The translations under genes and the position numbers were made by a program. 64,000 nt of DNA. Source: Saccharothrix deserti (GTDB taxonomy: Bacteria; Actinomycetota; Actinomycetes; Mycobacteriales; Pseudonocardiaceae). Of this stretch, positions 31,076 through 39,667 are shown in pieces. The notes beneath the pieces are model-generated. The model was not told the DNA's origin. It did no database searches and saw nothing but the letters and a program-made list of their open reading frames with translations. How positions within the stretch are numbered: the stretch's first letter is position 1; each line of letters starts with the position of its first letter. Location of the stretch: positions 1 to 64,000 of the forward strand of contig NZ_VKAB01000017.1 in assembly GCF_009769385.1 (NCBI RefSeq). Reading direction: 5' to 3'.

Positions 31076-33565
31076 CTACCTGCGCGGCGGGTCGGTGGGG
31101 AGGGTGATCGGCGGGTCGTTCGGACGGCCCGGGAAGCCCGGGATGCCCGGTGCGCCCGGCCGCCCGGGGGTCGGCACCTCGGTGGTCGGGGCCGGCTCGG
31201 TCGGCTGCGGTGGCGGGACGTAGCCGGTCGACACCAGCAGCGTGATCACGGTGCCGCGCAGCGCGCTGCCGCGTGGCGTCTGGCTGACGACCTGGCCCTT
31301 CGGCTGCTCCGAATTCCGGTTCTGCGCGGACACCTTGTACCCGGCCTGCTCCAGGATGCGCGTCGCCTCGTTCACGTTGCGACCCACCACATCCGGGATC
31401 CGGATCTCCGCGCCACCCTTGAGGTAACGCTCCTCGACCGGCGGCAACCCGCGCACCGGCAGTCCTTCGTGGACCTTCGTCATGGTGTCGAACCACGTCC
31501 GCGCGGGCACCGTGCCGCCGAAGATGTTCCCCTCGGCGCACAGCCTGGGAGCGCCGGTGACGCAGATCCCGCGCGGCTCGACGCCGTCGTTGAACGTCTG
31601 CACCGCACCGGCGAAGTCCGGCGTGGCGCCGATGAACGCCGCCGACTTGTAGTCCTCCGTCGTCCCCGTCTTGCCCAGCATCGGCCGCGTCCACTTGAAC
31701 TGCTGCGCCGCCCGCGCCGCCGTGCCGCGGCCCTGGTCGTCCTTCGACATCCCGACCGCCAACCCGTTGGCCAGCGGCTCCGCCACGACCTGCTCGCACG
31801 GCGCCTCGTTGACCTGCACCGGCTGACCGTTGCGGTCCAGGATCTGGCCGATCGGCGACGGCGGGCACCACACCCCGCCGCTGATGATCGTCGCCGCCAC
31901 GTTCGCCAGCTCCAACGTGCTCACCGGCGCCGGGCTCAACGTGAAGGAGGCGTTGCCGCCGTTGGACTTGTAGAACTCCGTCTGCGAGATCCGCAGCTCC
32001 CGGTTCTTCGCCTTCGGGTCGGGCCGCACGCCCGCGATGTTCGTCGCCATCGTCTCGCGCATCCCCAGCCGGGACGCCATGTCCACCACCGGGTCCATGC
32101 CCAGCTGCTCTTCCAGGATCACGAACCCCGTGTTCGGGGAGGTCTGCAACGCCGTCTGCAACGACATCTGCGGCGGGTACGACGAGTCGAAGTTGCTCAG
32201 GCAGTACCACCGCGTGTTCGGCTCACCGGTGGGGCGGCACTTGTCGCCACCGCCCTTGAACACCCGGGACTCGTAGGAGCTCGGCGTGGCCATCGTGCTC
32301 TCGATGCCCATGCCCTTCTCCAACGCCGCCGCCGCCGTGAACACCTTGTAGATCGAGCCGGCGCCGAACTTGTTCTCCACCCCGGACGGCAGGTCGAACT
32401 GGGTCTGGAACTGGTCGCTCTTCAACCCGTAGTCGCGGTTCGCCACCAACGCCACGACCTCGTGCCGCTCCTTGCCCGGCCGCACGATCGCCATCGTGTT
32501 CGCGATCCCCTCGGTCGATTTCGCGACCTGGGCCTCCGCGGCGACCTTCGCCTGCTGCGTGATCGTCCGGTCCAAAGTGGTCCGAATGGTGTAACCGCCG
32601 GTTTTCAACTGCTCCTGGCTGAAACCGTTCCGCTCCAGGTAGTTCAGCACGTACGAGCAGAAGAACCCGTGCTCCGGACCCGCACCGACGCACCCGCTCG
32701 GCGGCGTCCGCACCGGCGTCGCCAACCCGAGCGGCTCCTGTTTGGAGGCTTCGGCGGCGTCACGGGACAGCTTGTCGTTCTCGACCATCTTGTCGATGAC
32801 CTGGTTGCGCCGCTCCAACGCCTTCTCCGGGAACACCTCCGGGTTCAACGCCGACGGGCTGTTGACCATGCCCGCGAGCATCGCCGACTGGGCCACGGTC
32901 AACTTGTCCGGCGTGGTGTTGAAGTACGCCTGCGCCGCCGCCGCGATCCCGTAGATCGTCGAGCCGAACGGCACCACGTTCAGGTAGCCGGCGAGGATTT
33001 CCTCCTTGCCCAGTTGGCGTTCCAATTGCAAGGAGATGCGCCATTCACGGCCTTTTCGCGCAACAGTTTGCTCCTGCGCCTTCTGCTGCTCCACCTGGTT
33101 GTTCCGCGCGACCACGTGCACGAGGTAGTTCTTCACGTATTGCTGCGTGAGCGTGGAGGCACCCTGGGTGACGGAACCGCTGAACTGGTTCGTCAACCCG
33201 GCGCGGATCGTGCCCCGCCAGTCCACGCCCTGGTGCTCGTAGAACCTGCGGTCCTCCACCGAGACCAGCGCGGCCTTCATGGTGGGGGAGATCTTCTCCG
33301 GCGGCACCAGCACCCGGTACTGGTCGTACAGGTACGCGATCGGCGTGCCGTCCTTGTCCGTGATCGTGGAGATCAACGGCGGGTCGGTGGTGACCAGGTC
33401 CGAGGAGATGCTGTCCACCGTGTCGCTGGCTCTGTTCGACACCAGCCCCAGCGAACCGACGACAGGGAACAACATGCCTGCCAGCAGCACTCCCGCTAGC
33501 AGACACAGGCCGAGAAGTTTCAGCACGCCGTTCCTGGCTCGCATGCGGGTCAGCGTACGCGGCAT
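31076..33565 (-). CDS. ponA2: Bifunctional penicillin-binding protein with PASTA domain (PonA2 type)
   Basis: The product is an 829-residue class A PBP. A short cytoplasmic stretch and one transmembrane helix (LLGLCLLAGVLLAGMLFPVV) lead to the GT51 glycosyltransferase (SVEDRRFYEHQGVDWRG carries the catalytic Glu; QGASTLTQQYVKN). The transpeptidase has SIYK (SxxK), SPN in LQTSPNTGFVI, and KTG in LGKTGTTEDYKS. A single PASTA domain follows (IPDVVGRNVNEATRILEQAG), then a Pro-rich tail with collagen-like GRPGAPGIPGFPGRP. It polymerises and cross-links peptidoglycan outside the membrane. It is divergent from whiB4, the same order as Rv3682/Rv3681c. Start choice between ATG 33565 and ATG 33544 is uncertain. 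Confidence 0.95.
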   Translation of the reverse strand: MPRTLTRMRARNGVLKLLGLCLLAGVLLAGMLFPVVGSLGLVSNRASDTVDSISSDLVTTDPPLISTITDKDGTPIAYLYDQYRVLVPPEKISPTMKAALVSVEDRRFYEHQGVDWRGTIRAGLTNQFSGSVTQGASTLTQQYVKNYLVHVVARNNQVEQQKAQEQTVARKGREWRISLQLERQLGKEEILAGYLNVVPFGSTIYGIAAAAQAYFNTTPDKLTVAQSAMLAGMVNSPSALNPEVFPEKALERRNQVIDKMVENDKLSRDAAEASKQEPLGLATPVRTPPSGCVGAGPEHGFFCSYVLNYLERNGFSQEQLKTGGYTIRTTLDRTITQQAKVAAEAQVAKSTEGIANTMAIVRPGKERHEVVALVANRDYGLKSDQFQTQFDLPSGVENKFGAGSIYKVFTAAAALEKGMGIESTMATPSSYESRVFKGGGDKCRPTGEPNTRWYCLSNFDSSYPPQMSLQTALQTSPNTGFVILEEQLGMDPVVDMASRLGMRETMATNIAGVRPDPKAKNRELRISQTEFYKSNGGNASFTLSPAPVSTLELANVAATIISGGVWCPPSPIGQILDRNGQPVQVNEAPCEQVVAEPLANGLAVGMSKDDQGRGTAARAAQQFKWTRPMLGKTGTTEDYKSAAFIGATPDFAGAVQTFNDGVEPRGICVTGAPRLCAEGNIFGGTVPARTWFDTMTKVHEGLPVRGLPPVEERYLKGGAEIRIPDVVGRNVNEATRILEQAGYKVSAQNRNSEQPKGQVVSQTPRGSALRGTVITLLVSTGYVPPPQPTEPAPTTEVPTPGRPGAPGIPGFPGRPNDPPITLPTDPPRR

Positions 33566-33608
33566 GCAAAGAGGTGATCGAGATCGCGCAAGAGTGATTA
33601 CGCAGGAT

Positions 33609-33622
33609 GAGTACTCGTACTC
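33609..33622. promoter_or_regulatory. GAGTAC dyad between ponA2 and whiB4
   Basis: GAGTAC and GTACTC are complementary arms around TC in the divergent intergenic region, in a locally A+T-richer stretch. The dyad could be an operator for either gene. No regulator is known to me for this motif. Confidence 0.35.
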
Positions 33623-33800
33623 AAGACAGGTAACAGGTGGGCAACCCAGGGTTGGAGGTGGAACCAGAAGGCTCTACAGTCCGTCACTGTCCAAGACAGC
33701 ACGCCGACGGCTGACCACTCGATGGTGAGCCTACGGCATCCGCGGCAGGGGTGTGGCGGATTTAGGAAGTCTGGGCACTGTGTGAACTGAGGTGGGGGCT

Positions 33801-34091
33801 ATGCAGCAGGGGGATTGGCGTATCAAGGCTTCGTGCCGTGATGAGGAGCCGGATCAGCTCTTCGTCCGCGGAGCGGAGCAGCGCAAGGCCAAGTTGGTGT
33901 GCCTGGGATGCCCGGTGCGCACCGAGTGCCTTGCCGAGGCCCTGGACAACCGGATCGAGTTCGGTGTCTGGGGCGGCATGACGGAACGTGAACGGCGGGC
34001 GTTGCTGCGGCGTCGCCCGGACGTCACGTCATGGCACGAGCTCCTGGACACCGCACGTCAGGAGCACCACGAAGAGTCCAAGGTCGGTTAG
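33801..34091 (+). CDS. whiB4: WhiB-family iron-sulfur transcription factor (WhiB4 position)
   Basis: The product is 96 residues. The four cluster-binding cysteines are C12, C34, C37 and C43 (ASCRDEEPDQLF and KLVCLGCPVRTECL). The turn FGVWGGMTERERR is followed by a basic tail (RALLRRRPDV) for DNA contact. WhiB proteins sense oxygen, NO or redox state through a [4Fe-4S] cluster and bind sigma factor region 4. The location between PonA2 and the two ArsA-type ATPases matches mycobacterial whiB4. The ATG has GAGGTGGGGG upstream. A GTG three codons earlier is possible. Confidence 0.93.
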   Translation: MQQGDWRIKASCRDEEPDQLFVRGAEQRKAKLVCLGCPVRTECLAEALDNRIEFGVWGGMTERERRALLRRRPDVTSWHELLDTARQEHHEESKVG

Positions 34092-34108
34092 GCCGGAAGG
34101 CCCGACCC

Positions 34109-35224
34109 CTATTCGCCCGCCAGCCGCCGACCGATCTCGTGCAGGCCGTCCAGGTCGTGCACGTCGGTCGGCAGCGCGGGCACACCGATCAGCGGAACAC
34201 CGGGGTGCGCACGGGTGAACCGCGCGAGCAGTCGCTTCTCCCGATCGGCGACGGCCACGCGATCCGCGTGCACCCGCAACACCGCGGCAGCCAGCGGGGC
34301 GTCCCCAGTGCGCTCCAACCGGTCCGCCGCCGCCAACGCGCCTGGTGCGGGCAAGGGGGCCAGCACCGGGTGCGTCCGGTTCGCCACCAGACCGGTCAAC
34401 GGCATCCGTTCCGCGCTCAACCGCTCCACGAAGTAGCTGGCCTCGCGCAACGCGTCCGGTTCGGCCGCCGCGACCACCAGGAACCCCGTGCCCGGTGATC
34501 GCAGCAGCTCGTAGGTGGCCTGGGCGCGTTGCCGGAAGCCGCCGAACATGCTGTCGAACGCCTGCACGAACGTGGAAGCGTCGTGCAGGAGTTGGCCGCC
34601 CACGATGGTCGACACGGCTTTGGTGAACAGGCCGAAGCCCGCGCCGACGATCTTGCGGATGCCGCGCCCGCCCGCACGGGCGGGCGCCGACAGCATCCGG
34701 ATGAGCTTGCCGTCCAGCACCGTCGACAGCCGCTGCGGCGCGTCCAGGAAGTCCAGCGCCGAGCGGCTCGGCGGCGTGTCCACGACCACCAGGTCCCACT
34801 CGTCGCGCTCGACCAGCTGGCCGAGCTTCTCCATCGCCATGTACTCCTGCGTGCCGGAGAACGACGTGGAAATCGTCTGGTAGAACGGGTTCGCCAGGAT
34901 CTGCTCGGCCCGCTCGCGGCCGGCGTGCTGCCACACCATGTCGTCGAACGTGCGGCGCATGTCCAGCATCATCGCGTGCAGCTCGCCCTTGAAGCCCTCC
35001 ACGTCGACGCGCCGCGGCTGGTTGTCCAGCTCACCCAGGCCCAGCGACTGCGCGAGCCTGCGCGCCGGGTCGATCGTCAGCACGACCGCCCGCCTGCCGC
35101 GTTCGGCCGCCCGCACGGCCAGCGCCGCCGCCGTGGTCGTCTTGCCGACGCCACCCGAGCCGCAGCACACCAGCACCCGCGTCTCCGGGTTGTCCAGCAA
35201 CGCGTCCACGTCCAGCCGGTTCAC
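34109..35224 (-). CDS. ArsA-family ATPase (Rv3680-like)
   Basis: The product is a 371-residue deviant-Walker P-loop ATPase of the ArsA/Get3 type. The P-loop is [18 protein letters not shown], switch II is [16 protein letters not shown], and the [14 protein letters not shown] strand is conserved. The tandem ArsA pair in M. tuberculosis (Rv3679-Rv3680) has the same order and has been linked to membrane-associated stress tolerance rather than arsenic export. The arsenite-binding Cys set is not evident here. The GTG overlaps the stop of the upstream ArsA gene (GTGA), so the two subunits are co-translated and probably form a heteromer. Confidence 0.92.
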   Translation of the reverse strand: MNRLDVDALLDNPETRVLVCCGSGGVGKTTTAAALAVRAAERGRRAVVLTIDPARRLAQSLGLGELDNQPRRVDVEGFKGELHAMMLDMRRTFDDMVWQHAGRERAEQILANPFYQTISTSFSGTQEYMAMEKLGQLVERDEWDLVVVDTPPSRSALDFLDAPQRLSTVLDGKLIRMLSAPARAGGRGIRKIVGAGFGLFTKAVSTIVGGQLLHDASTFVQAFDSMFGGFRQRAQATYELLRSPGTGFLVVAAAEPDALREASYFVERLSAERMPLTGLVANRTHPVLAPLPAPGALAAADRLERTGDAPLAAAVLRVHADRVAVADREKRLLARFTRAHPGVPLIGVPALPTDVHDLDGLHEIGRRLAGE

Positions 35225-36213
35225 CGCACACCTCGCCCGACCAGCACCTCGGCCAGCTCGTAGAGCGCGGCCACGTCAACCCCGTCGGTCAGCTCCGGCA
35301 GCTCCACTGTGGGCAGATCGGCTTCGGCCAGCTTCTCCTTGGCCCGCTGCTCCATTCGGACGCGCAGGGCGTGCTCCACGGTCTGCTCGACCAGCCCGTC
35401 CAGCACCTCCTCCTCCACGTCGAGGCCACCCGCCTGCAACCCGGCGCGGATCCGGCCGGCGTCGACCCGGCCTTCGGACGCCGACGCCACCGACCGCGCG
35501 GGCAGCCTCGGCGGGCTGACCCGGTTCACGAACACCGCGCCCGGCCTCAGGTCCGCCGCGTCCAGCTCGGCGACCGCGTCCAACGTCTCGCGCACCGGCA
35601 TCTCCTCCAGCAGCGCCACCAGGTGCACCGCGGTGTCACCGGAGTGCAGCAGGTTCACCACGCCCTCGCTCTGGCCCTTGATCGGCCCGACCTTGGCGAG
35701 GTCGGCCATGGCCCTGGTGACGTCCAGGAACCGGACCACGCGGCCCGTCGGCGGCGCGTCGAGCACCACGGCGTCGTACTCGTGCCGGCCGGTCTTGCCC
35801 GCGCGGCGCACGCACTCCTTGACCTTGCCGGTGAGCAGCACGTCGCGCAGGCCCGGTGCGAGGGTGGTGGCGAACTCGATCGCGCCCATCTTCTTCAACG
35901 TCCGGCCGGCGAAGCCGAGGTTGTAGAACATGGCGAGGTATTCGAGCAACGCCGCCTCGGGGTCCACGGCCAGCGCACGCACTTCGCCGCCACCGGGCGC
36001 GGACGCGATCCGTTCCTCGGAGTACGGCAGCGGCGGGCGGTCGAACAGCTGCGCGATGCCCTGCCGGTTCTCCACCTCCACCAGCAGCACGCGCCGTCCG
36101 CCGGTGGCCAGCGCCAGCGCGAGCGCGGCGGCGACCGTGGTCTTGCCGGTCCCGCCCTTGCCCGTCACCACGTGCAGTCGCGCGCGGGTGAGTTCGTCGG
36201 TCCAGCCGTTCAC
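35221..36213 (-). CDS. ArsA-family ATPase (Rv3679-like)
   Basis: The product is 330 residues. The P-loop [19 protein letters not shown] lies near residue 15-33, with [29 protein letters not shown] (switch II) and [11 protein letters not shown]. It is paralogous to the next gene and coupled to it by a GTGA overlap. The GTG start has TAGGCT six bases upstream (36220-36225), indicating leaderless transcription of the pair. It probably acts with its partner as a cytosolic ATPase delivering or sensing membrane or redox clients. Confidence 0.92.
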   Translation of the reverse strand: MNGWTDELTRARLHVVTGKGGTGKTTVAAALALALATGGRRVLLVEVENRQGIAQLFDRPPLPYSEERIASAPGGGEVRALAVDPEAALLEYLAMFYNLGFAGRTLKKMGAIEFATTLAPGLRDVLLTGKVKECVRRAGKTGRHEYDAVVLDAPPTGRVVRFLDVTRAMADLAKVGPIKGQSEGVVNLLHSGDTAVHLVALLEEMPVRETLDAVAELDAADLRPGAVFVNRVSPPRLPARSVASASEGRVDAGRIRAGLQAGGLDVEEEVLDGLVEQTVEHALRVRMEQRAKEKLAEADLPTVELPELTDGVDVAALYELAEVLVGRGVR

Positions 36214-36285
36214 CAGATCAGCCTATGCGCGCCGGCCTGAGAACCGCGGGCCACGCCGTCAAGCCGGCCACGCCGTCGAGCACGG

Positions 36286-36537
36286 TCAGTCCATCATGGT
36301 GACGAACACCACCGCGATCGCGGTCGCGGCGACGATCCCCCACGCGATCACCGACGGCAGCACGTACGCGATGAGCACCGCCACCACCGCGACCATCACC
36401 GCGCCGATCAGCAGCGCCCGCCACACGTCGGACGGCATGGCCCCCTTGCGATCCCGCGCCTGCGCCATGCCGACGAGGATCATCACCAGCCCGCCCAGGA
36501 GGAACGAGCCGGTGGCGACGATCCGCCATGTTTCCAC
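36286..36537 (-). CDS. Small multi-pass membrane protein
   Basis: The product is 83 residues with an N-terminal helix (IVATGSFLLGGLVMILVGMA), a short charged loop (QARDRKGAMPSDVW) and two further helices (ALLIGAVMVAVVAVLIAYVL and AWGIVAATAIAVVFV). The fold is unknown. It sits just before the ArsA promoter, in the same orientation but upstream-independent. No family is recognised, although small membrane proteins are common at this point of the conserved region. Confidence 0.75.
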   Translation of the reverse strand: METWRIVATGSFLLGGLVMILVGMAQARDRKGAMPSDVWRALLIGAVMVAVVAVLIAYVLPSVIAWGIVAATAIAVVFVTMMD

Positions 36538-36568
36538 GTGAGCAAGCTAGCCCGGCGTGATCGCGCCG

Positions 36569-36766
36569 TCACGCCTTGACGCCCGGATCGGCCCCACTTT
36601 CCACCCACACGAGGCGCGCCTCGGCCGTCTTGTCGATCGTGAAGTACCAGAGCGCCCGCTCCGCGCTCGTGGTCGAGATCCGGAGACCGCCGTCCGGCCG
36701 GGTCACCTCCGTCGATCCGTCACCGAAGTCCAGACCCAGGCAGCCGCCGAGCGGTCCGACCGCCAA
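36569..36766 (-). pseudogene. Possible truncated gene, C-terminal fragment of an unknown protein
   Basis: The minus-strand frame reads GGCLGLDFGDGSTEV, then RPDGGLRISTTSAERALWYF and ARLVWVESGADPGVKA, with strong coding bias. Further upstream the frame loses codon bias and runs through lower-G+C DNA without a convincing start. A TTG at 36766 would give a 65-residue product but has no clear ribosome-binding site. I read it as the surviving end of a decayed gene, or a small gene with an unusual start. The remaining part of 36767-36959 shows no gene. Confidence 0.4.
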
Positions 36767-36972
36767 GGGGCTCTGACGCGCAGTGTGTCGAGTTGGTCGT
36801 GACCGAGCGTGTCGCCGGTGTACGGGATACAAAAACCGTGATGGCGGGACGTTGGTGTTCGGGGCGCGGGCGTACTCCGCGTTCCTCGCTGATGTGAAGA
36901 ACACTCGCCTATGACCCGAACGGAGGTACTCGGTCGGGTGCCCCCGTTCGATCTCCCGCTAGGCTGCGGCCC

Positions 36973-37128
36973 ATGCAGAAGTGGGAGTACGCGACCGTCC
37001 CGCTGTTGATCCACGCCACCAAGGCGATCCTGGATCAGTGGGGCGCGGACGGGTGGGAGCTGGTCACCGTTCTGCCCAACCCGAGCGGTGAGCAGCACGT
37101 CGCCTACCTGAAGCGACCCAAGGCATGA
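36973..37128 (+). CDS. DUF4177 small protein (Rv3678A-like)
   Basis: The product is 51 residues: MQKWEYATVPLLIHATKAIL, DQWGADGWELVTVLPNPSG, then a basic end YLKRPKA. This is the whole of a DUF4177 domain, a small alpha-beta fold of unknown function. TAGGCT (36960-36965) lies seven bases before the ATG, so the mRNA is probably leaderless. The stop overlaps the next ATG (ATGA), coupling it to the RidA gene, as in mycobacteria. Confidence 0.9.
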   Translation: MQKWEYATVPLLIHATKAILDQWGADGWELVTVLPNPSGEQHVAYLKRPKA

Positions 37129-37583
37129 GCTGGACGGCGCGTCTCGCCGAGCTGGGTGTCGAACTGCCCGAGGTCGCGGCTCCGGTCGCGGCCTACGTGC
37201 CCGCCGTGCGCACCGGGCAGCTGGTGTACACGTCCGGGCAGCTGCCGTTCGTCAACGGCTCGCTCGCGGCCACCGGCAAGGTCGGCGGCGACATCAGCCC
37301 GGAGGAGGCCAAGGCGCAGGCCCGCACCTGCGCGCTGAACGCGTTGGCCGCCGTCGACGCGCTGGTGGGCCTGGACTCGGTGGTGCGCGTCGTCAAACTG
37401 GTCGGGTTCGTCGCCTCCGCCGAGGGCTTCACCGGCCAACCCGCCGTGATCAACGGCGCGTCGGACCTCCTGGGCGAGGTCTTCGGCGAGGCCGGTCGGC
37501 ACGCGCGGGCCGCGGTCGGCGTGGCCGAGTTGCCGTTGGGCGCGCCGGTCGAGGTGGAACTGATCGTCGAGATCGGGGAGTGA
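37125..37583 (+). CDS. RidA/YjgF-family protein (Rv3678c-like)
   Basis: The product is 152 residues of the RidA superfamily, a trimeric deaminase that typically hydrolyses reactive enamine/imine intermediates. It has VRTGQLVYTSGQLPFVNG, ARTCALNALAAVDALVG, and VGVAELPLGAPVEVELIVE. This longer actinobacterial type (about 150 residues) belongs to a RidA side branch, so deaminase activity is not certain. It is coupled to DUF4177 upstream, and its stop is one base before the next ATG. Confidence 0.93.
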   Translation: MSWTARLAELGVELPEVAAPVAAYVPAVRTGQLVYTSGQLPFVNGSLAATGKVGGDISPEEAKAQARTCALNALAAVDALVGLDSVVRVVKLVGFVASAEGFTGQPAVINGASDLLGEVFGEAGRHARAAVGVAELPLGAPVEVELIVEIGE

Positions 37584-37584
37584 G

Positions 37585-38187
37585 ATGTCGGACACGTGCC
37601 ACGAGCTGTTGCTGAGGCTGGCCGGGCGGCTGCCGGACGAAGTCCTCTGGAGGTTCCGCGACTGGGCCGCCACGGACGCCGTCAAGGTGCTCGCACGAGC
37701 CCTGCCGCGCACGTTGCTGCACGACAGGGTCGGTCTGACGGACTACGAGCAGAGGCTCCTCGCGGACGCCCTCGTGCCGCACGGGGCCGACCGGTCCACG
37801 ATCAGTTCGGTCAAAGGGCTGGACGAACTGCCCGATTCCGGCTACACCTTCTCCCCGGAATCACCCGAACGGGTGGCGATGGGTGATTCCGCGACCGTGG
37901 TGCTCGGAGCGACCTTGCGTGGACGCCCCGGGGTCGGCGAAGTCCGGTCCTCGTGGCGGCTGGGCAGGGGCGAACCCAGGAGGCTGATCCTGGTCACCGC
38001 TTCGACCGGGGAAGCCCGGTTGACCGGTGAGCTCCAGCGGGTGCTGCGGGCGCTCGGCGAGCACGACCCGTGTGTCGAGGTCCTGCCCGCCGGATTGGAC
38101 CTGTCGCCCTACCACAGGGCGGCGTTGGCGGCTTCGGAGCTGGTGTGCGCCGGCGCCGATGCCGATGGGCACCTGGTGCCCGTTTAG
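37585..38187 (+). CDS. Hypothetical protein, first of a paralogous pair
   Basis: The product is 200 residues, cytosolic and without motifs I recognise. The N-terminal helix region HELLLRLAGRLPDEVLWRF and the C-terminal alpha/beta part LVTASTGEARLTGELQRVLR and LDLSPYHRAALAASELVCAG align by eye with the product of the next gene, in the same order. The ATG follows GGGGAG and lies one base after the RidA stop, placing it in the DUF4177-RidA operon. The pair is not part of the mycobacterial version of this region. Confidence 0.75.
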   Translation: MSDTCHELLLRLAGRLPDEVLWRFRDWAATDAVKVLARALPRTLLHDRVGLTDYEQRLLADALVPHGADRSTISSVKGLDELPDSGYTFSPESPERVAMGDSATVVLGATLRGRPGVGEVRSSWRLGRGEPRRLILVTASTGEARLTGELQRVLRALGEHDPCVEVLPAGLDLSPYHRAALAASELVCAGADADGHLVPV

Positions 38188-38225
38188 AGCTCGGCGCTCC
38201 CGCGCGGGCCGGAAGGAGAACAGGC

Positions 38226-39572
38226 GTGACGAACGACGGAGTGGGACTCCCCGTCCGTTTACACGACCTCCTGTTGGCGCTGGCCGGACGCGTCGACGAC
38301 GACGCGCTGACCCAGGCTCGGGAGCTGTTGGCGGTTGCCGAGCTGGACAGAGCCGTGGAGCTCGTCGTCGGCTGCCTGCTGGCCGGGCGCATCCCGGTGT
38401 CGCCGGAGGAGCGCCACGAGATCGGCTGGTTGCTCAGCGAGGTCCGCTCGGACCGCACGCTGGCCGACCGGCTGTTCGCGGTCGAGCAGGTGCCGGTGGT
38501 GAGGCACCGCTTCAGCGTCGAGTCCGACCCGGCCGACGGCCTCGGTGACGTGCTGGGCAAGACCGTGTCGGTGCTGCCGGACGTGCGCGGCGTGCGTGCG
38601 ACGTGGCGGTCCACCCCGGCCGGTGCGACGCCCGGACCGCTGCCGCAGCGGGTCGTCCTGGTGGACATCGGCCCGGCGGGTTTCGCGCCCGCCACCGCCT
38701 ACCGGGTGGACACCGTGCTGCGCAAGGCGGGCATCCGGGCCGCGGTCGAGGTGCTGACCGTGGGCAACCAGCTCGGCGAGTACCACGCGGCGGCCGTCAC
38801 CACGGCCCGCGAGGTGTTCTTCTCGTCCGGGTCCACGAGCCCACAGCCACCACCGGACTCCGGCGCGTGGTTCGACGGTGAAGTGCGGGGCCAGGCACCG
38901 GTAGTCGAGCCGGAACCGGTGCCTGTCGAACCCCAGAACGGCTCCAAGTCACGTCGTGCGCGCGTCGAGTCGTACGAGGGGGCGCAGCCGTTCCCGCCCA
39001 AGCCGGTGAAGCGGCTGCCGGTGCGCGAACCGGTCGAGGACGTCCGCGTGAACGACGTTCGGGCGAATGACGTCCGGGTGAACGACGTTCGGGTGGACGA
39101 CGTCCGCGTCGACGAGCCGCGTGTGGAGGAGGTGCGCGTCGAGGAGATGCGTGCCGACGAGATGCGTGCCGACGAGGTGCACGTCGAGGACGTCCGGGTC
39201 GAGGCCGTCCCGGAAGCCCTCGTCGAGCCGCCGCCCGTGGTCGAGCCCGTGGCCGAGGAGCGGCAGGCGCCCGTTCCGCCACCGATGTTCGCGTTCCCGT
39301 TCCCGGACGACCACCCGTTGTCCCGGGCCGAGGTGACCACCGAACTGGGGCCGGACGACCTGGCCGCGCTGCAGGCGGCGTTGGCCGAGGGCCAAGCCCC
39401 GGCTGCCGTCCAGCTACCGCCGACCGTGGACGCCAAGCTCAGCGACCGGGAACGGGCGTTGTTGCAGCAGCTGCACGAGGAGCTGGCGCAGCGCGAACAG
39501 CAGGCGTGGCCCGCCGGACCGGAGTTCGTCAACGGCGTGCCGAAGCCTTCGAACGGCAAGTACCCCGGCTAG
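38226..39572 (+). CDS. Hypothetical protein with five-residue repeats, second of a paralogous pair
   Basis: The product is 448 residues. Residues about 1-200 are homologous to the preceding protein (RLHDLLLALAGRVDDDAL; VVLVDIGPAGFAPATAYRVD; NQLGEYHAAAVTTAREV). A Pro-rich linker follows, then about eleven tandem five-residue units of the kind NDVRV/DDVRV/EEVRV/DEMRA (roughly residues 272-330). A Gln/Leu-rich C-terminal helix (LSDRERALLQQLHEELAQRE) ends it. The repeat DNA is about 15 bp per unit. The GTG start has GGAAGGAG upstream. The charged repeat may form a stalk or coiled segment. No function is recognised. A good terminator with a T-run follows. Confidence 0.8.
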   Translation: MTNDGVGLPVRLHDLLLALAGRVDDDALTQARELLAVAELDRAVELVVGCLLAGRIPVSPEERHEIGWLLSEVRSDRTLADRLFAVEQVPVVRHRFSVESDPADGLGDVLGKTVSVLPDVRGVRATWRSTPAGATPGPLPQRVVLVDIGPAGFAPATAYRVDTVLRKAGIRAAVEVLTVGNQLGEYHAAAVTTAREVFFSSGSTSPQPPPDSGAWFDGEVRGQAPVVEPEPVPVEPQNGSKSRRARVESYEGAQPFPPKPVKRLPVREPVEDVRVNDVRANDVRVNDVRVDDVRVDEPRVEEVRVEEMRADEMRADEVHVEDVRVEAVPEALVEPPPVVEPVAEERQAPVPPPMFAFPFPDDHPLSRAEVTTELGPDDLAALQAALAEGQAPAAVQLPPTVDAKLSDRERALLQQLHEELAQREQQAWPAGPEFVNGVPKPSNGKYPG

Positions 39573-39593
39573 AGGCTCCTCGGTTTCGTCAAC

Positions 39594-39645
39594 AGCTCGG
39601 CCCTGGCGTCCGTTGTGAGCGGGCGGTAGGGCCGAGCTGCTTTTT
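39594..39645 (+). terminator. Rho-independent terminator with T-run
   Basis: AGCTCGGCCCT (39594-39604) pairs with AGGGCCGAGCT (39628-39638), followed by GC and five Ts. It closes the DUF4177-RidA-hypothetical operon on the plus strand. Confidence 0.8.
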
Positions 39646-39667
39646 CGGTCCTACCGGTGGCTGGGCT

